Shown: piece after piece, positions 31,163 through 42,621 of the stretch
Layout: each line of letters starts with the position of its first letter
Numbering within the stretch: the first letter of the stretch is position 1
Origin: Anodontia alba
Lineage: Eukaryota; Mollusca; Bivalvia; Lucinida; Lucinidae
Reading direction: 5' to 3'
DNA length: 64,000 nucleotides
NCBI GenBank assembly: GCA_964016985.1
Contig: OZ024825.1
Span: 34,192,057 to 34,256,056, forward strand
Position numbers and translations under genes: made by a program
Notes under the pieces: generated by a model
Databases searched by the model: none
The model's input: the letters and a program-made list of their open reading frames with translations, nothing else
What the model was told of the DNA's origin: nothing

Positions 31163-34100
31163 CTAAACAAAGAAACAGTCCAGATTAGATCTACAATCCA
31201 TGAGGCTACTTCAACCACAGAAAAGACCCCAGTGCCCTCTTATCCTGAAGATCTTGTCATTGATTGGGCTACAAGTAAAGTCACTAGAGTATCTACTGGT
31301 GAAGTAATGAGTGTAGCTGATGCAGTAAGGAGAGGTTACCTTGACTCAGACTTGGTAGAAAAATTAGCTGAAGAGGGAGTTACAAGAACAGCTGGTGTTC
31401 ACATAAACTGGGATGAAGGCACTATCACTGACAGAACAACACATGAATCAATGACAATAGATACAGCTGAAAGAAAAGGTTTTATTGATAGGCCAACTGC
31501 TCAGGCATTGAAAGTTATAAGTGGACAGTGGGAAGAAACAGATGTAAAATCACAACAGTCAAGAGAATCTTATTCAAAAATGATGTCAGACATGAGAAAG
31601 GAAGACCAAGAAATGACTACAACTGAAACCACAAGAACTGTTAGAGGGAGTGACACAAAACCCCTTAGGTCTAGTACACCAAAAACACTCACTAAACCAC
31701 AAAAAGTGTTGCAGGAATTTATTCACAATGAAATATTTGACATGCAATCATATTTTGAATCGGTGAGAACCGACACACTGAATACAGATGACTCATTAAT
31801 TGTTAACCCTCAAGGTGGTCAGGTAATTACACTCACAGAAGCCATTGAACAAAAAGTATTTGATGCAAGTACAGGTCATATTATACATACTGGCACTAAT
31901 GAAAGAATATCATTACAAGAAGCAGTATATCAAGGACTTATCCCAGCACCTGGGCAACGTATAACTAGAACTGCTCGCTCTGGGTTTGTGTCTGATCGCA
32001 TAGATAATATTGCTAATACAGAAAAGGAGATTCACACATCAGTCACTGCAGACTTGAAGACATCAGTCACAGAACCAGTTCAGAAACCTAAAGGGATGAC
32101 TTTTAAAGAAGCTCTTGAACGGAATCTCATAGATGAGCAAAGTGGTACTTTCTATAATCCTCTGACTGACGAGATCATATCATTGGCCACAGCTATTGAG
32201 TATGGATGGATTTCAGAGAGTGGAACTAAAGAGGTGAAAATAGAACCAGATAGATACTATGAGAAGACAGTTGTTGTGAATCAGAAGAGTCCATCTGATG
32301 CTGTCAGAAGACTGACTTTCACTCAAGCTCTGGATCAGGGTTTTATAGATTTAAGTAAGAACCAATACACTGAACCAAGTACAGGAGCTCAGATGGCAAT
32401 ATTAGATGCAATAAGGGGAAAATTAATTGATACTACTGGTGAAGAAGACACTGAAGAGAGCTCACAAAGAATGAGTCTTTCAGCAGCTCTTCAGTCAGGT
32501 GCTTTTGATGATCAGACTGGGTTGTTTATTGACAGAAGAACAAATGAGAAAATGACACTGTCTGAATCTATCAAACGTGGATTGATTGATGGTGAATCAT
32601 CCCTCTATGATGTTAATTCTGCAAAACTTTACACCTTAAATGAAGCAATAGCAAAAGGTAAAATAGATTCCAGAACAGGAGAGTATATAGAAAATCCAAA
32701 GCTGAAAGTACCTGTTAAAGAAGCTGCAAAGATGGGATTTGTTGCATTAATTGGTGCACCTTTCATGGCTCTTAAAACTGCAGTTAAAAAGAAAGACACC
32801 TGGAAATCGGAAGATGTTACTGAAATGAGCTCATTAAGAAGGAAAGGTATGACAAAAGAAGATAAACTCATTTCTGATTTATCCTCAACCCCAGTCACAA
32901 TTGAAGCAACAAAGGTGAGCATCTTAAATCCTCAGACAATTGAAGTTACACAAGTAAGGGAACTAACATCAGTTACCGCAAAAGATTCAGAGAGGATGAT
33001 GCTGATGGAAGCAGTATCGAGTGGGTATTTAAATCCAGAAAATGGCATGTTCAGAGATCCTGATACAGGAAAGTACATGACTCTTCAAAATGCCATTCAT
33101 CTAGACCATATACATGCAGACTCGGCTAAGTTACAACTGAGCAATGGTATCTATATTAATGTTGGTGAGGCAGTAGACAGTCTGGTACTAGATAATACAG
33201 GGCACTATTCTGGAGATGGGCATATCATGACGCTGGAAGATTTGATCCAGGAAGGTAGAGTACAAGAAGTTATTCCAGATGTACATGCTGCTTCAAGTCT
33301 TGTGATGAAAACAGTTGATAAAGTTAATGTTGATGCTGTACTAGATCCAAGATCTAACACTCTAGTAAGTTTGAGTTCTGCAATTGACACTGGGTTAATT
33401 AATCCTCATGATGGAACTTACACAAATCCAATATCAGGGGAAGTGATGAGCGTTATGGATGCACTCAACTTCAGTTTCATCCAGGGCCAAGTGATTGATA
33501 GCATAACAGTCAAAGAAGGCCTTTCAAAGGAAGGTTTTGAAGCAGAAGTAACTTTTTCAGAGAAGAAAAAGATGAAGGTAGCATCTGTTTTAGATACAAA
33601 CACAGGTGAAAAACTATCTTTGCATGAAGCTATTAGACAAGGCATTATTGATCAAGCAGAAGGAAGATATGTTGACAAGAAATCAGGACAGATAATGCCA
33701 ATTAGTGATGCAATGAAAGAAAAATTTGTAACTGCAAATGAATTAAATGCTAGTATGCAGTCTTCTGAAATGGTCACTAAGTCTTCAGAAAATATTTTCA
33801 CTCAGACTCACTCATTTGATATAAATACAGTTATTGATCCAAGCAGTGGACAAGACTTAAGTGTTCCTCAGGCAATAGAAAAGGGTGTTTTGAATGTTAG
33901 CATAGGTATTGTCAAGAATTTGAAAACTGGTGAGGAAATGACCATGTCAGATGCTATTAAGAAAGGATATGTAAAAGGTAACCAGACAACAAGGAAAAGT
34001 GGAATTTTTTCTGATACCTTACCAAAGCAGTATGTTCATGAAAAAGACGCTATTCATTTGAAATCTGTTTATGATAGAGATGATGGTAGGTATATTCCGG

Positions 34101-36856
34101 TCAAACAAGCTATTGACAAAGGTATTATTGATGAAAAACATGGCCTCTATTTCTCTGATGATAGAACATCTATGCCTATTAGTAAAGCAATTGATGATGG
34201 TTGGATTCAAACAGAGGTGAAAGAAGTTGCACAAGAAAGTGCAGGAGTCATACAAGAAAAAAAGTCCTTTACAATTCACACAGTCATAGATCCAGTAACA
34301 GGTAGAAAACTTAGTGCTTCTCAGGCAATAGACAGAGGGTTATTGAACTTAACAACAGGAATTTACAACAACCCTGCCACAAATGAAAGGCTTACAATAC
34401 CAGAAGCTGTAGAAAGGGGATTTGTGGAAGCTGATACATCAACATCATTGAACCCACAGCCCACAGTACTGAAACCAACAAGCATACAGGTAGATTTAGG
34501 TAGAAAAGCATTCACAGTCAAATCAGTTCTAGATCCTCGGACTAAAGAAGAATTGTCTGTAACAGAAGCAGTAACAAAAGGAATTCTTGATCAGTCCATG
34601 TGTAAATACCTAGACACGCATACTGGACAGACTATGCCTCTCAGAACCGCTGCACAAAAAGGCTTAGTATTAATGGATGAAGTAAAGGAGGGTCCTATCA
34701 GAACTGATGTTGTGCAGGAGTCATTGACTGTCACTGCCATTGTTGACCCAACAACTGGAAAAGATATTCCTCTGCAGAAAGCTGTTAAGAAAGGTATGTT
34801 TGATCCAGATAGAGGTCTTGTACAGAATAAATTAACTGGTAAAATGATAAGCTTAGATGATGCTGTAAAGCAAGGATTAGCAAAAGTTGAAGCAGCTGAT
34901 GGCATAACATCAGAGGAAATAATAAGAGGAATAATTATTGAAAAAGTCAAAGATCCAATGACAGGGAGAGATCTAAAGGTCTCTGAAGCTAAACGGAGAG
35001 GTATCTTAAACTCTGAATCAGGATATTATGTAGACCAGAGGACAAATACAAGCATGACAATAGAAGATGCTATGCAAAATGAATTGATACAAGGCAGAAA
35101 ATCATTAGACATTGGGAAAACAGATAAGGAAAAAAGAGACTTGAGGCAAATAAATGTTTCACAGGTACTGGACACTAGGACTGGAGTTGAGATCTCTCTG
35201 GATGAGGCTATTCAAAGAGGTATTATAGACTCAAAACTAAACACTTACACAGATCCTAGAACAGGTCAACATTTAGCTTTAGAAGATGCAATGAAAGAAG
35301 GACTGGTGTCTGGCTCAGTATCTGTTGTAGCTGCAACAAAGACTAAATTTACTGCTCCCAAAACAAGCACTACCTTCAATATTGCTAGTGTTACAGACAC
35401 AATGTCTGGACAAAAGCTAAGTGTGGCTGAAGCATTGAATAAAGCAATACTTGGGCCTACAGGTCAGTTTATTGACACCAAATCTGGTAATATTATGCCT
35501 GTTTCTGAAGCAGTAAGAAAAGGGTTTGTAGAAACAGAATCTGTGCCAACTAAGTTGAAATCTAAAATGAAAATTGAAGAAGCATCTGGTAATGAGGCAA
35601 CTATTCCTTTCACCCAGGCCTTGAAAGCTGGTTATATCAATGGAATTGAGGGAACATTTACAAGTCCATTCTCTGGAAGATACACTTCAGTAGATGATGC
35701 TGTTCTCTCTGAATCTGTTGTATCTGATTCAGGCAAACCATTTAAATACAAGGAACCACAGAAGGATAGAGTAACATACAATTTTCAACAAGCCTTCAAA
35801 AGTGGACTGATTGATCCTGAAACAGGATTGTTTTGGGATGTTAAGAAGGGAAAATCATACAGTGTTGATGAAGCCCTGAAGAAAGGTTATCTATCCCCAT
35901 TGGCAAGTTCAAAGGGAAAGGAGGGTTCTGTGGTGATACTGAAATCTGGAAAGTCTATGCCCTTAAAGACAGAATTTATAATTAATGAAGAACCACAAAC
36001 TGAAAGCATTGATTTAAAAAGAAACACTCCTTCACCAATAACTCTACTGCCAGATGACCTGAATAAAGGCCAGCAGTTACCACAAATTCGAGCATCTACA
36101 CCAGATAATGAAGTGATGCATATTGAAGCAGAGCAAAGTGACAGTATGAAGGAATATGAACAAGAAACAATGACACTGTCTGAAGCATTGAAAGCTGGAC
36201 TTATTGATGGTTTTACAGGTGAATATAATGATCCAGATACCAATGATGTTCTTGATGTAGATGAAGCTGTGATTTGTGGATTTTTGAAACTTGACCAGCC
36301 CCAGACAGTACATACATTGTCATTGACTAAAAACTTGGAAGCACCAGTTGCACTATCAACAGCTGTAAAAGATGGACATATAAATTTAGAAACTGGAGAA
36401 TACACTGAACCTAAATCAAAAGAGACTGTTACAGTGCAGCAAGCCATACAGCTTGGCTACATTCAGCCAAAAACTTCTCTTGATGGAAATGATGGAACGA
36501 TAACAGAAGATACCCACCTGGATATTAAACCTGATGAATATGTTATTATGACAGAAGGTTCTCCATTTTCTCCAAAACATGAAGTGCTTTTTAAAGATGG
36601 CAAATTAATCTCTAGGACAGCAACAGAAGTCACAGTTAATCAGGGCTCATGTACGTATGTGACAAAACCTGGTTTCTGTATGGACTCGTCAGGAAAAGTT
36701 GTGAACACTAACACAGGCGAAAAGATGTCATTAGAGGAGGCAATGAGATCAGGAATAGTAGATATTGAAGCAGCTGAGGGCACTGGGACAGTGAGACGAG
36801 TAGGTGCGTCTATGGTGCCTCCAGATCTTGATGACGGGACAGACTTAGAATCAGGG
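31163..36856 (+). CDS. Spectraplakin giant exon II: plakin-repeat array
   Basis: A 5,694 bp exon, 1,898 codons, phase 0/0. Acceptor TGTCTTGGCAG to 31162; donor GGG/GTGAGG at 36857, after which the frame stops in three codons. I count about 45 plakin-repeat motifs by eye, spread over almost the whole exon, with Ser/Thr-rich or charged linkers (e.g. residues ~143-210). From about residue 720 onward the units alternate: one like V-(L/I)-D-P-R-T-G-x-x-L-S-V-x-E-A-I-x-x-G-I-(I/L)-D, then one like N-P-x-T-x-E-x-M-x-I-x-D-A-I-x-x-G-(F/Y)-V, then a linker. The last motif (NTNTGEKMSLEEAMRSGIVD) is close to the donor. No transmembrane segment or enzyme motif. An upstream ATG at 31106 is in frame, but the splice acceptor and the family layout favour an internal exon. 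Confidence 0.9.
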
Positions 36857-37822
36857 GTGAGGATGTAATTTACAAATCCAGGCTTAGATATTTTATTTGC
36901 CACTTCCTTATTACTCATTTTGTTCACAATTAAGCTTTATAAAACTGCATGTGTTGTCTCAATGCATTTTTACTTTTAACTCTTCTTGTTTATTTTTGTC
37001 TTTATTGGGCATTATTAAACCTGTTTCCTGATGTATGTTGTAATGTTTAGATAACATAGTATAGCTAATTAGATTTGTAAAAATATATAGCTTTCATTAT
37101 GTTGATTTGCAACAGATGTCTCTCTTAGTTTCTTTTTGGTGTATTTCTTGTTTTAAGAATACAGAGTTCTGTTAATTTTTGTTTAACACATTTTGCAATA
37201 CTGATCCAAATGACCAAAGTAGGTAGTGCTATAAATATAAATAAAATGGTGAAAAACAGTAAAAGAGATCCAAAGTTCTACAGTCCATGAGGTCAGGCAA
37301 AATTGGAATTCAACAAAAAGGCAATATGAATTTGTTACTGGTTGTCTATTAAAACCAGACCTAAAAGTTCAGACTCAGTTTTTCTGCATTAGAGACAATT
37401 ATTAGGGAAGAGGCCTACATTTCAGTTCAAAACTAAACATATTATTTCAACAACAGTATTTTGCTGTCTAATAAACATCAGAACTAACTGCTGATGATCA
37501 CTTCAGAATTCAGCTGTTGGCTGTAGGGCATTTCATTGAATAGAGCTTTTCATTATTACCCTTTCATTGTCCTGCAATAACTGAACAACTGATGACAAAG
37601 ACTAAAAAAACAAAAAAACAAAAAACAAAAACAAAACCATAACTTCATCCATCATTTAATGGTTTAGATGAAAAATCATTATTAAAAGATGCCAATATTT
37701 TAGCCATTTACTAGTCAAATGTTTCAGAAAATTTGGCACCCCAACCCTGTGTGAAGTAAAAAAGAAATGTAGTTAAGAATGCAGTACGTATTGCAAAATA
37801 TTGTAGTTTTAATAATGCTTTT

Positions 37823-39567
37823 TATACGCCCGTTTGAAAAACAGGACGTATTATGTTGGGGGGTATGGCGTCCGTCCGTCTGTAAACTTTTTCGTTTCCG
37901 GCTAACCCCTCCTACAGTTTACATCTGATCAAGCTTAAACTTGGTATATAGTTAGACCATGATGTGGTGCAGCACATATTGTTTCAGGATTACAGTCCAC
38001 CAAATGTTTGCAGAGTTATGCCCCTTAGAAAATTTCTGTAAACTTTTTATTTCCGGTTAACTCCTCCTACATTTTACATCCGATCAAGCTGAAACTTCAT
38101 GTATAGTTAGACCATGATGTGGAGCAGTACATATTGTTTCGAGGTTACAGTCCACCAAATATTAGCAGTTATGCCCCTTTGAAAATTTCAGTAGACTTTT
38201 CGTTTCAGGCTAACTCCTCCTACAGTTTACATCTGATCAAGCTGAAACTTGATTTGTAGTTAGACCATGATGTGGAGCAGCGCATATTGTTTCAAGGTTA
38301 CAGTCCACCAAATATTAGCAGAGTTATACCCCTTTGAAAATTTCTATTAATTTTTCGTTTCTGGCTAAATCCTCCTACAGTTTGCATCCAATCAAGCTGA
38401 AACTTCATGTATAGTTAGACTGTGATGTGGAGCAGTGCATTTTGTTTCGAGGTTACAGTCCACCAAATATTAGCAGAGTTATGCCCCTTTGAAAATTTCA
38501 GTAATCTTTTTGTTTCCTGCTAACTCCTCCTACAGTTTACATCTGATCAAGCTGAAACTTGATTTGTAGTTAGACCATGATGTGGAGCAGCGCATATTTT
38601 TTCAAGGTTACAGTCCACCAAATATTAACAGAGTTAAACCCGTTTGAAAATTTCTAATTTTTCGTTTCCAGCTAAATCCTCCTACAGTTTACATCTGATC
38701 AAGCTGGAACTTCATAAATAATTATAAGATGATGTGGAGCAGCACATATTATTTCGCGGTTACAGTGCACCAAATATTTGCAGAGTTATGCCCCTTTGAA
38801 AGTTTTTGTAAACTTTTTGCAGCATATTGTTTAGAGGTAATAGTGTGCAAATTTTATTTTATAATAGGCATACTTTTTGCAAATAACTAAAGTTATGGTC
38901 ATATGGGCAAGATATTGATTCTTTTTTTGTAACATCTTCTTTTATTAGATTTGCAAGGCAATGGTGCTATTATTAAATCTGTATAAATACATTTATTAAA
39001 GAATTAAGAAGCTTGACTAATATCAAAACTTATAAACATAATTCTTTTTGGATTTTTTTTTTTTTTAGTACTCTTCTGAGTTGGCTTTCTTGAAGAACAA
39101 AAATAAAATCAGTATTAAACAAGTTAAAGGTTTACAAAAAAATTTCTTGCAGCATTTTTTTTTTTTTTTTTTTTGGTTGTTTATTTTTGTTTTGTTATTG
39201 TTTGGTCCAATATTGAAGTATAGGAAAAACAAATCAGCCAAAGGCTCATATGAGCTTATAATATAGCCATTCTTCTGTAGTGTGTCCTCCATCAGAAAGC
39301 ACTTCTCCCTAGATGCAACAAACTTCTCCCTATTTTCCCAGGAGGGAGAAGTCACTTCTCCCTTAATTTCTGGGCCAGCTTGGACCCTTAGGTTACAGTT
39401 CACCAAATATCAGCAGAGCTATGCCCCAATGAAATTTAAAATATTTTTTTTTTTGTAATTCCACTTACAGTTTATATCCGGAGCACTGAATTATACAGGA
39501 GCCAGTTTGTGTGCTACATCTTATTACTTGCCACGGGCGTATAATGCCCCACTTGGCGGAGCTCTTG
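37823..39567 (+). mobile_element. Helitron-like element (HINE family 3), ~1.7 kb
   Basis: The 5' end ATACGCCCGTTTG (37824) folds with AACAGGACGTAT. An inverted subterminal ACGGGCGTAT is at 39533-39542, then ATGCCCCACTTGGCGGAGC and terminus TCTTG before TT. The core has ~150 bp units (37870-38830: CGTTTCCGGCTAAC, CTCCTACAGTTTACATCTGA, TTAGACCATGATGTGG, CAGTCCACCAAATATT). About 38880-39400 is different sequence with T-runs and facing ACTTCTCCCT motifs, perhaps a later insertion. Confidence 0.65.
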
Positions 39568-39766
39568 TTAACTATAGGTTAGATTTTACTTGTGACAGTT
39601 TATCTTTTCTAAAATTGCCAGTTTCAGTGTAAATATTCAGAAAGCTTGCAAAGTAATAGCAGGCATAATTTCTACATTAAACAGTCATCCTTGAAGCTTG
39701 GTGTGTGACTGAAGTAGCTGTTTAATGGCAGTAAATTGTGGAGGAAAGTTTCAGTTTTGGATCTGT

Positions 39767-40000
39767 TTAACCTTTACCATCCTCTGGGCAAATTCAGCAG
39801 ACAGCAAATATATAATATATTTATTAATTTTTTCCAAATTAATGATATTTTTCTTATTTTTCTCAAATATCAGGATTTTACATTTCATGAAAATTGTGGA
39901 GACAATTTGCATGAAATGTCATCCAGTTTTCTGGGAAAAATAAGAAAAATATTTTAATACATCGTCTGCTGAAATTTTTACCCAGCATGCTAAGCGTTAA
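39767..40000. mobile_element. MITE-B, complete, TTAA on both sides
   Basis: TTAA at 39767-39770 and 39997-40000. The arms read CCTTTACCATCCTCTGGGC and CCCAGCATGCTAAGCG. The core fold-back is CATTTCATGAAAATTGTGGA / CAATTTGCATGAAATG with TTTTTCTTATTTTT and AAAAATAAGAAAAATA flanks. The overlapping short open frames are hairpin artefacts. Confidence 0.8.
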
Positions 40001-40900
40001 GATAGCTGCAAAACAGAGGTGACTGTTACCAGTGGTTTAACTCAGAAATTAGGGATCAACCTAATGTAATCTTCATTTATAAAGCATTGATGATGGACAC
40101 CTGTGAATTAAAAGCTTTGCAAACAAAGCCTAGTCAATAGTACACTGAAAAAAAAAAAATAAATAAAACACAAAGAATGTACACATTTTAAGTTAGTTAA
40201 AAAGTTAAGATGTTAACTGACCAGTCTAACTGACATTTCATGAGCTTGTAAATATATTATTGTCTTACAGTTGAGTATAACAGCTGTCCATTCACATCTG
40301 TATATAAGCTTTTAAAAATCACAATCCTGAAAACTGTTCTCTAAATTAGATTTGTCAGAGAACATTTGCATATTAATAAGATTCAGGGTGTTGAGTTTGA
40401 GTGTGCCTTGGGAGCTCTGTGTTCTATGATTATGGTCTTTCCTGGGTATCTCCATGTTTATTTTGTGCCATCAGTTCATATGTAAAAGTTATAATGACTA
40501 AATCAAAACAGTTAGACTGTTCAAGCAGTAATCAGAAAACAAAAACACAATTAGACTGTCCGAGTAAGCATTACAAACAGAAATAATCAGAATGTGTTCT
40601 TTTTTGGAAGTTCAGAGTATTAAACGGATTGGTTTGTGTTTGAAAAAAGCAAAACATTTCTGTTCTTTTATATAACCATAATCACCATAAGTATTCAAAC
40701 CTTTGAATCTCAAACATATGAACAAGTTACTTTATCAATTGATGTGTATAAAAACTCCTTTGAAAATGCTGAACAAAATAGAAGATAGAAAATGGCAGAT
40801 TCAGTCTGTTTAGACACACAAGCCATTTAGCCTTATCTTTAGCAGAAATGTATTTTTAGATTAATACATGAGCCCAGTAGTCTCAGAGAATCTGAGAGAA

Positions 40901-41095
40901 GCGTCCAGGTATCTGAATGGTTAGCGCTTCTGACTTTTGATTACAAGGTCCCAGGTTTGAATTCCACTTGAGGTAGAATTCAGCTCATGACTGTATGGTG
41001 CTTCATTGCACAGAGCCTTTCATTATCACACTTCCATTATCTCAATATGACTTAAATAATGTTAAAAGGGGTATAAAACACCAAACCATTATTAT
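40901..41095 (+). mobile_element. tRNA-derived SINE, family S2 (best copy)
   Basis: The head has box A-like CTGAATGGTTAGCGC and box B-like CCCAGGTTTGAATTCC at normal tRNA spacing. The body has GACTGTATGGTGCTTCATTG, TTTCATTATCACACTTCCAT and ATATGACTTAAATAATGTTA. The tail is GGGGTATAAAACACCAAACC. Confidence 0.8.
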
Positions 41096-41413
41096 CTGAG
41101 GACCAGAAGAAAAATTCCAAATATCAGTACAAGGTAAGACTATAAGCTGGCATCATTGCAACAGCAGATCTGGATTCCTCGCATGAATAAAACATATTCA
41201 GCCTCAGTTGTACTGATATGTAAAAAGAAATCTTCTACATTGATAAGCGGATACAATGAAAATTAAAAAAAAAAAAGTAATTATATAATTTCTTTCATTT
41301 CTCCATAATTACTCGATTTGCCTTTTGTAGAGCACCTGAATGAAATTGTATTGGAATGTTGGTTTGGGTTTTATGAAGAAAAAGTATGTAAATAAAGGAC
41401 TATTTTATGTTTC

Positions 41414-41415
<2 letters not shown>

Positions 41416-41450
<35 letters not shown>

Positions 41451-41457
41451 GTTATTA
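41416..41457. repeat. (ATT)n microsatellite
   Basis: About 13 ATT triplets with one interruption near the 3' end. Confidence 0.9.
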
Positions 41458-41771
41458 AGTGCATGTTTAGTGCTTAGTAAACTTATTTCAGTAATGTGTA
41501 ATGTGGTTGTTCTCCTGATGCTAGGACCTTAGCTGGGGGACGAACTGAGAGAAGTTTTGAAGAATATCTCAAGAACAAGGACACATCAGAAACAAGACAA
41601 ACTTCTCTCATTTGTTCAGCCCTAACTTGTCCATTAATACATTTGAAGATATGCCTTAGAGTTCTGTACTGTCTTTTGTTGAACTTTATTCTTCTGTTTC
41701 AGTGTTTTTTTGTAGTTTTTGCTATAACTTTTACTTTCATGTTTTAGTGTATAAGATTTTGTTGTTTGACT

Positions 41772-41906
41772 CACAGCTCCATATAGCAGGAGTATCCAGA
41801 TAAATATTTTCCTTATTTTTCCACAAAAACATATAAGCACTCTAATGAGTACCCATAAATATGTTATAGGAGAGAAGTAAGAAAAAAGGTGAATATTGGA
41901 GCTATG
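41772..41906. mobile_element. MITE-A, core shortened
   Basis: The ends CACAGCTCCATATAGCAGG and ATTGGAGCTATG match MITE-A. The internal hairpin has lost most of its left half; AAAACATATAAGCACTC passes directly into TAATGAGTACCCATA. Confidence 0.65.
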
Positions 41907-42621
41907 GTCTATTCTTCCATTTCAGTAAATGTACTATTTTTTCTAATTTTAGCCAAAACTGTTACCTTCATGTCATACTGTATAATGTTTTGTTGATTGT
42001 TTATGTATATAATGTTAAAAACACATAATCAGTGTAATGTTAATGAATATAATGTTAGGTTTATAAAAGTATATTTTCTAGTATAATCCTGGCAACACAA
42101 ATAGTAAATCATACATCCAGATAAGAGTTTACAGCATATAAAAAAGGGTGTGCTTTTATCTGTTCAAATTAAGCTTCACTTAATTTTTTTTAAGCATTAT
42201 GATACTTTTCTGGTCATAATCTTGCACCTCATTGTATGTCATATTAGCACTTCTGCTGTCTATCCTAATATAGTTGATTATGAAGTATCGTAGGTGAAAA
42301 TAAAATATGCCTTGTTGTTTCTTATGATCTGACAGGATGGTTTATTTACAATGGTGTTTCATATGCTTCCTTGTTTGGTTCAGTTATTGTCCTGATTTAA
42401 TGTACATTACAGCTTATACAGCAGTGCTTACAATAGTGCTTATTTCAAAGCATAGTTTTGCTAAGAAGATTTATTCATTTCCAAGATAGGCTTAAAAAGT
42501 CTTATTAATGCTTGGCTGAGTTTCTATGCTTGTTGTTATTTGGCACAACGTTAAATTTTTATTGGTTTGATTATATTCTCATTATCATTGAATATTATAT
42601 AAATAAATGTTTCTGTTACAG

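Larger units (their letters stand above)
36857..42621 (+). other. Intron, ~5.8 kb, between giant exons II and III
   Basis: A phase-0 intron, GTGAGG...CTGTTACAG. 36870-37820 is AT-rich with a weak S2 SINE relic near 37520-37600 and nothing else identifiable. 37823-39567 is a Helitron-like element, 39767-40000 a MITE-B, 40901-41095 a SINE, 41416-41457 a microsatellite and 41772-41906 a MITE-A. 40001-40900, 41100-41415 and 41910-42600 show no gene or repeat I recognise. Confidence 0.7.

Noticed and set aside
35887..36447. Long minus-strand open frame (186 codons), and similar ones at 44619-45257 and 18260-18625
   Set aside because: They lie antisense to the plakin-repeat exons, are Ser/Ile/Phe-rich as expected from reverse-complementing the repeat codons, and have no domain signature.
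42607..42621. ATG at 42607 as the start of a separate gene for giant exon III
   Set aside because: The five extra codons are the polypyrimidine tract and CAG acceptor. The phase matches exon II and the encoded repeat is the same family.
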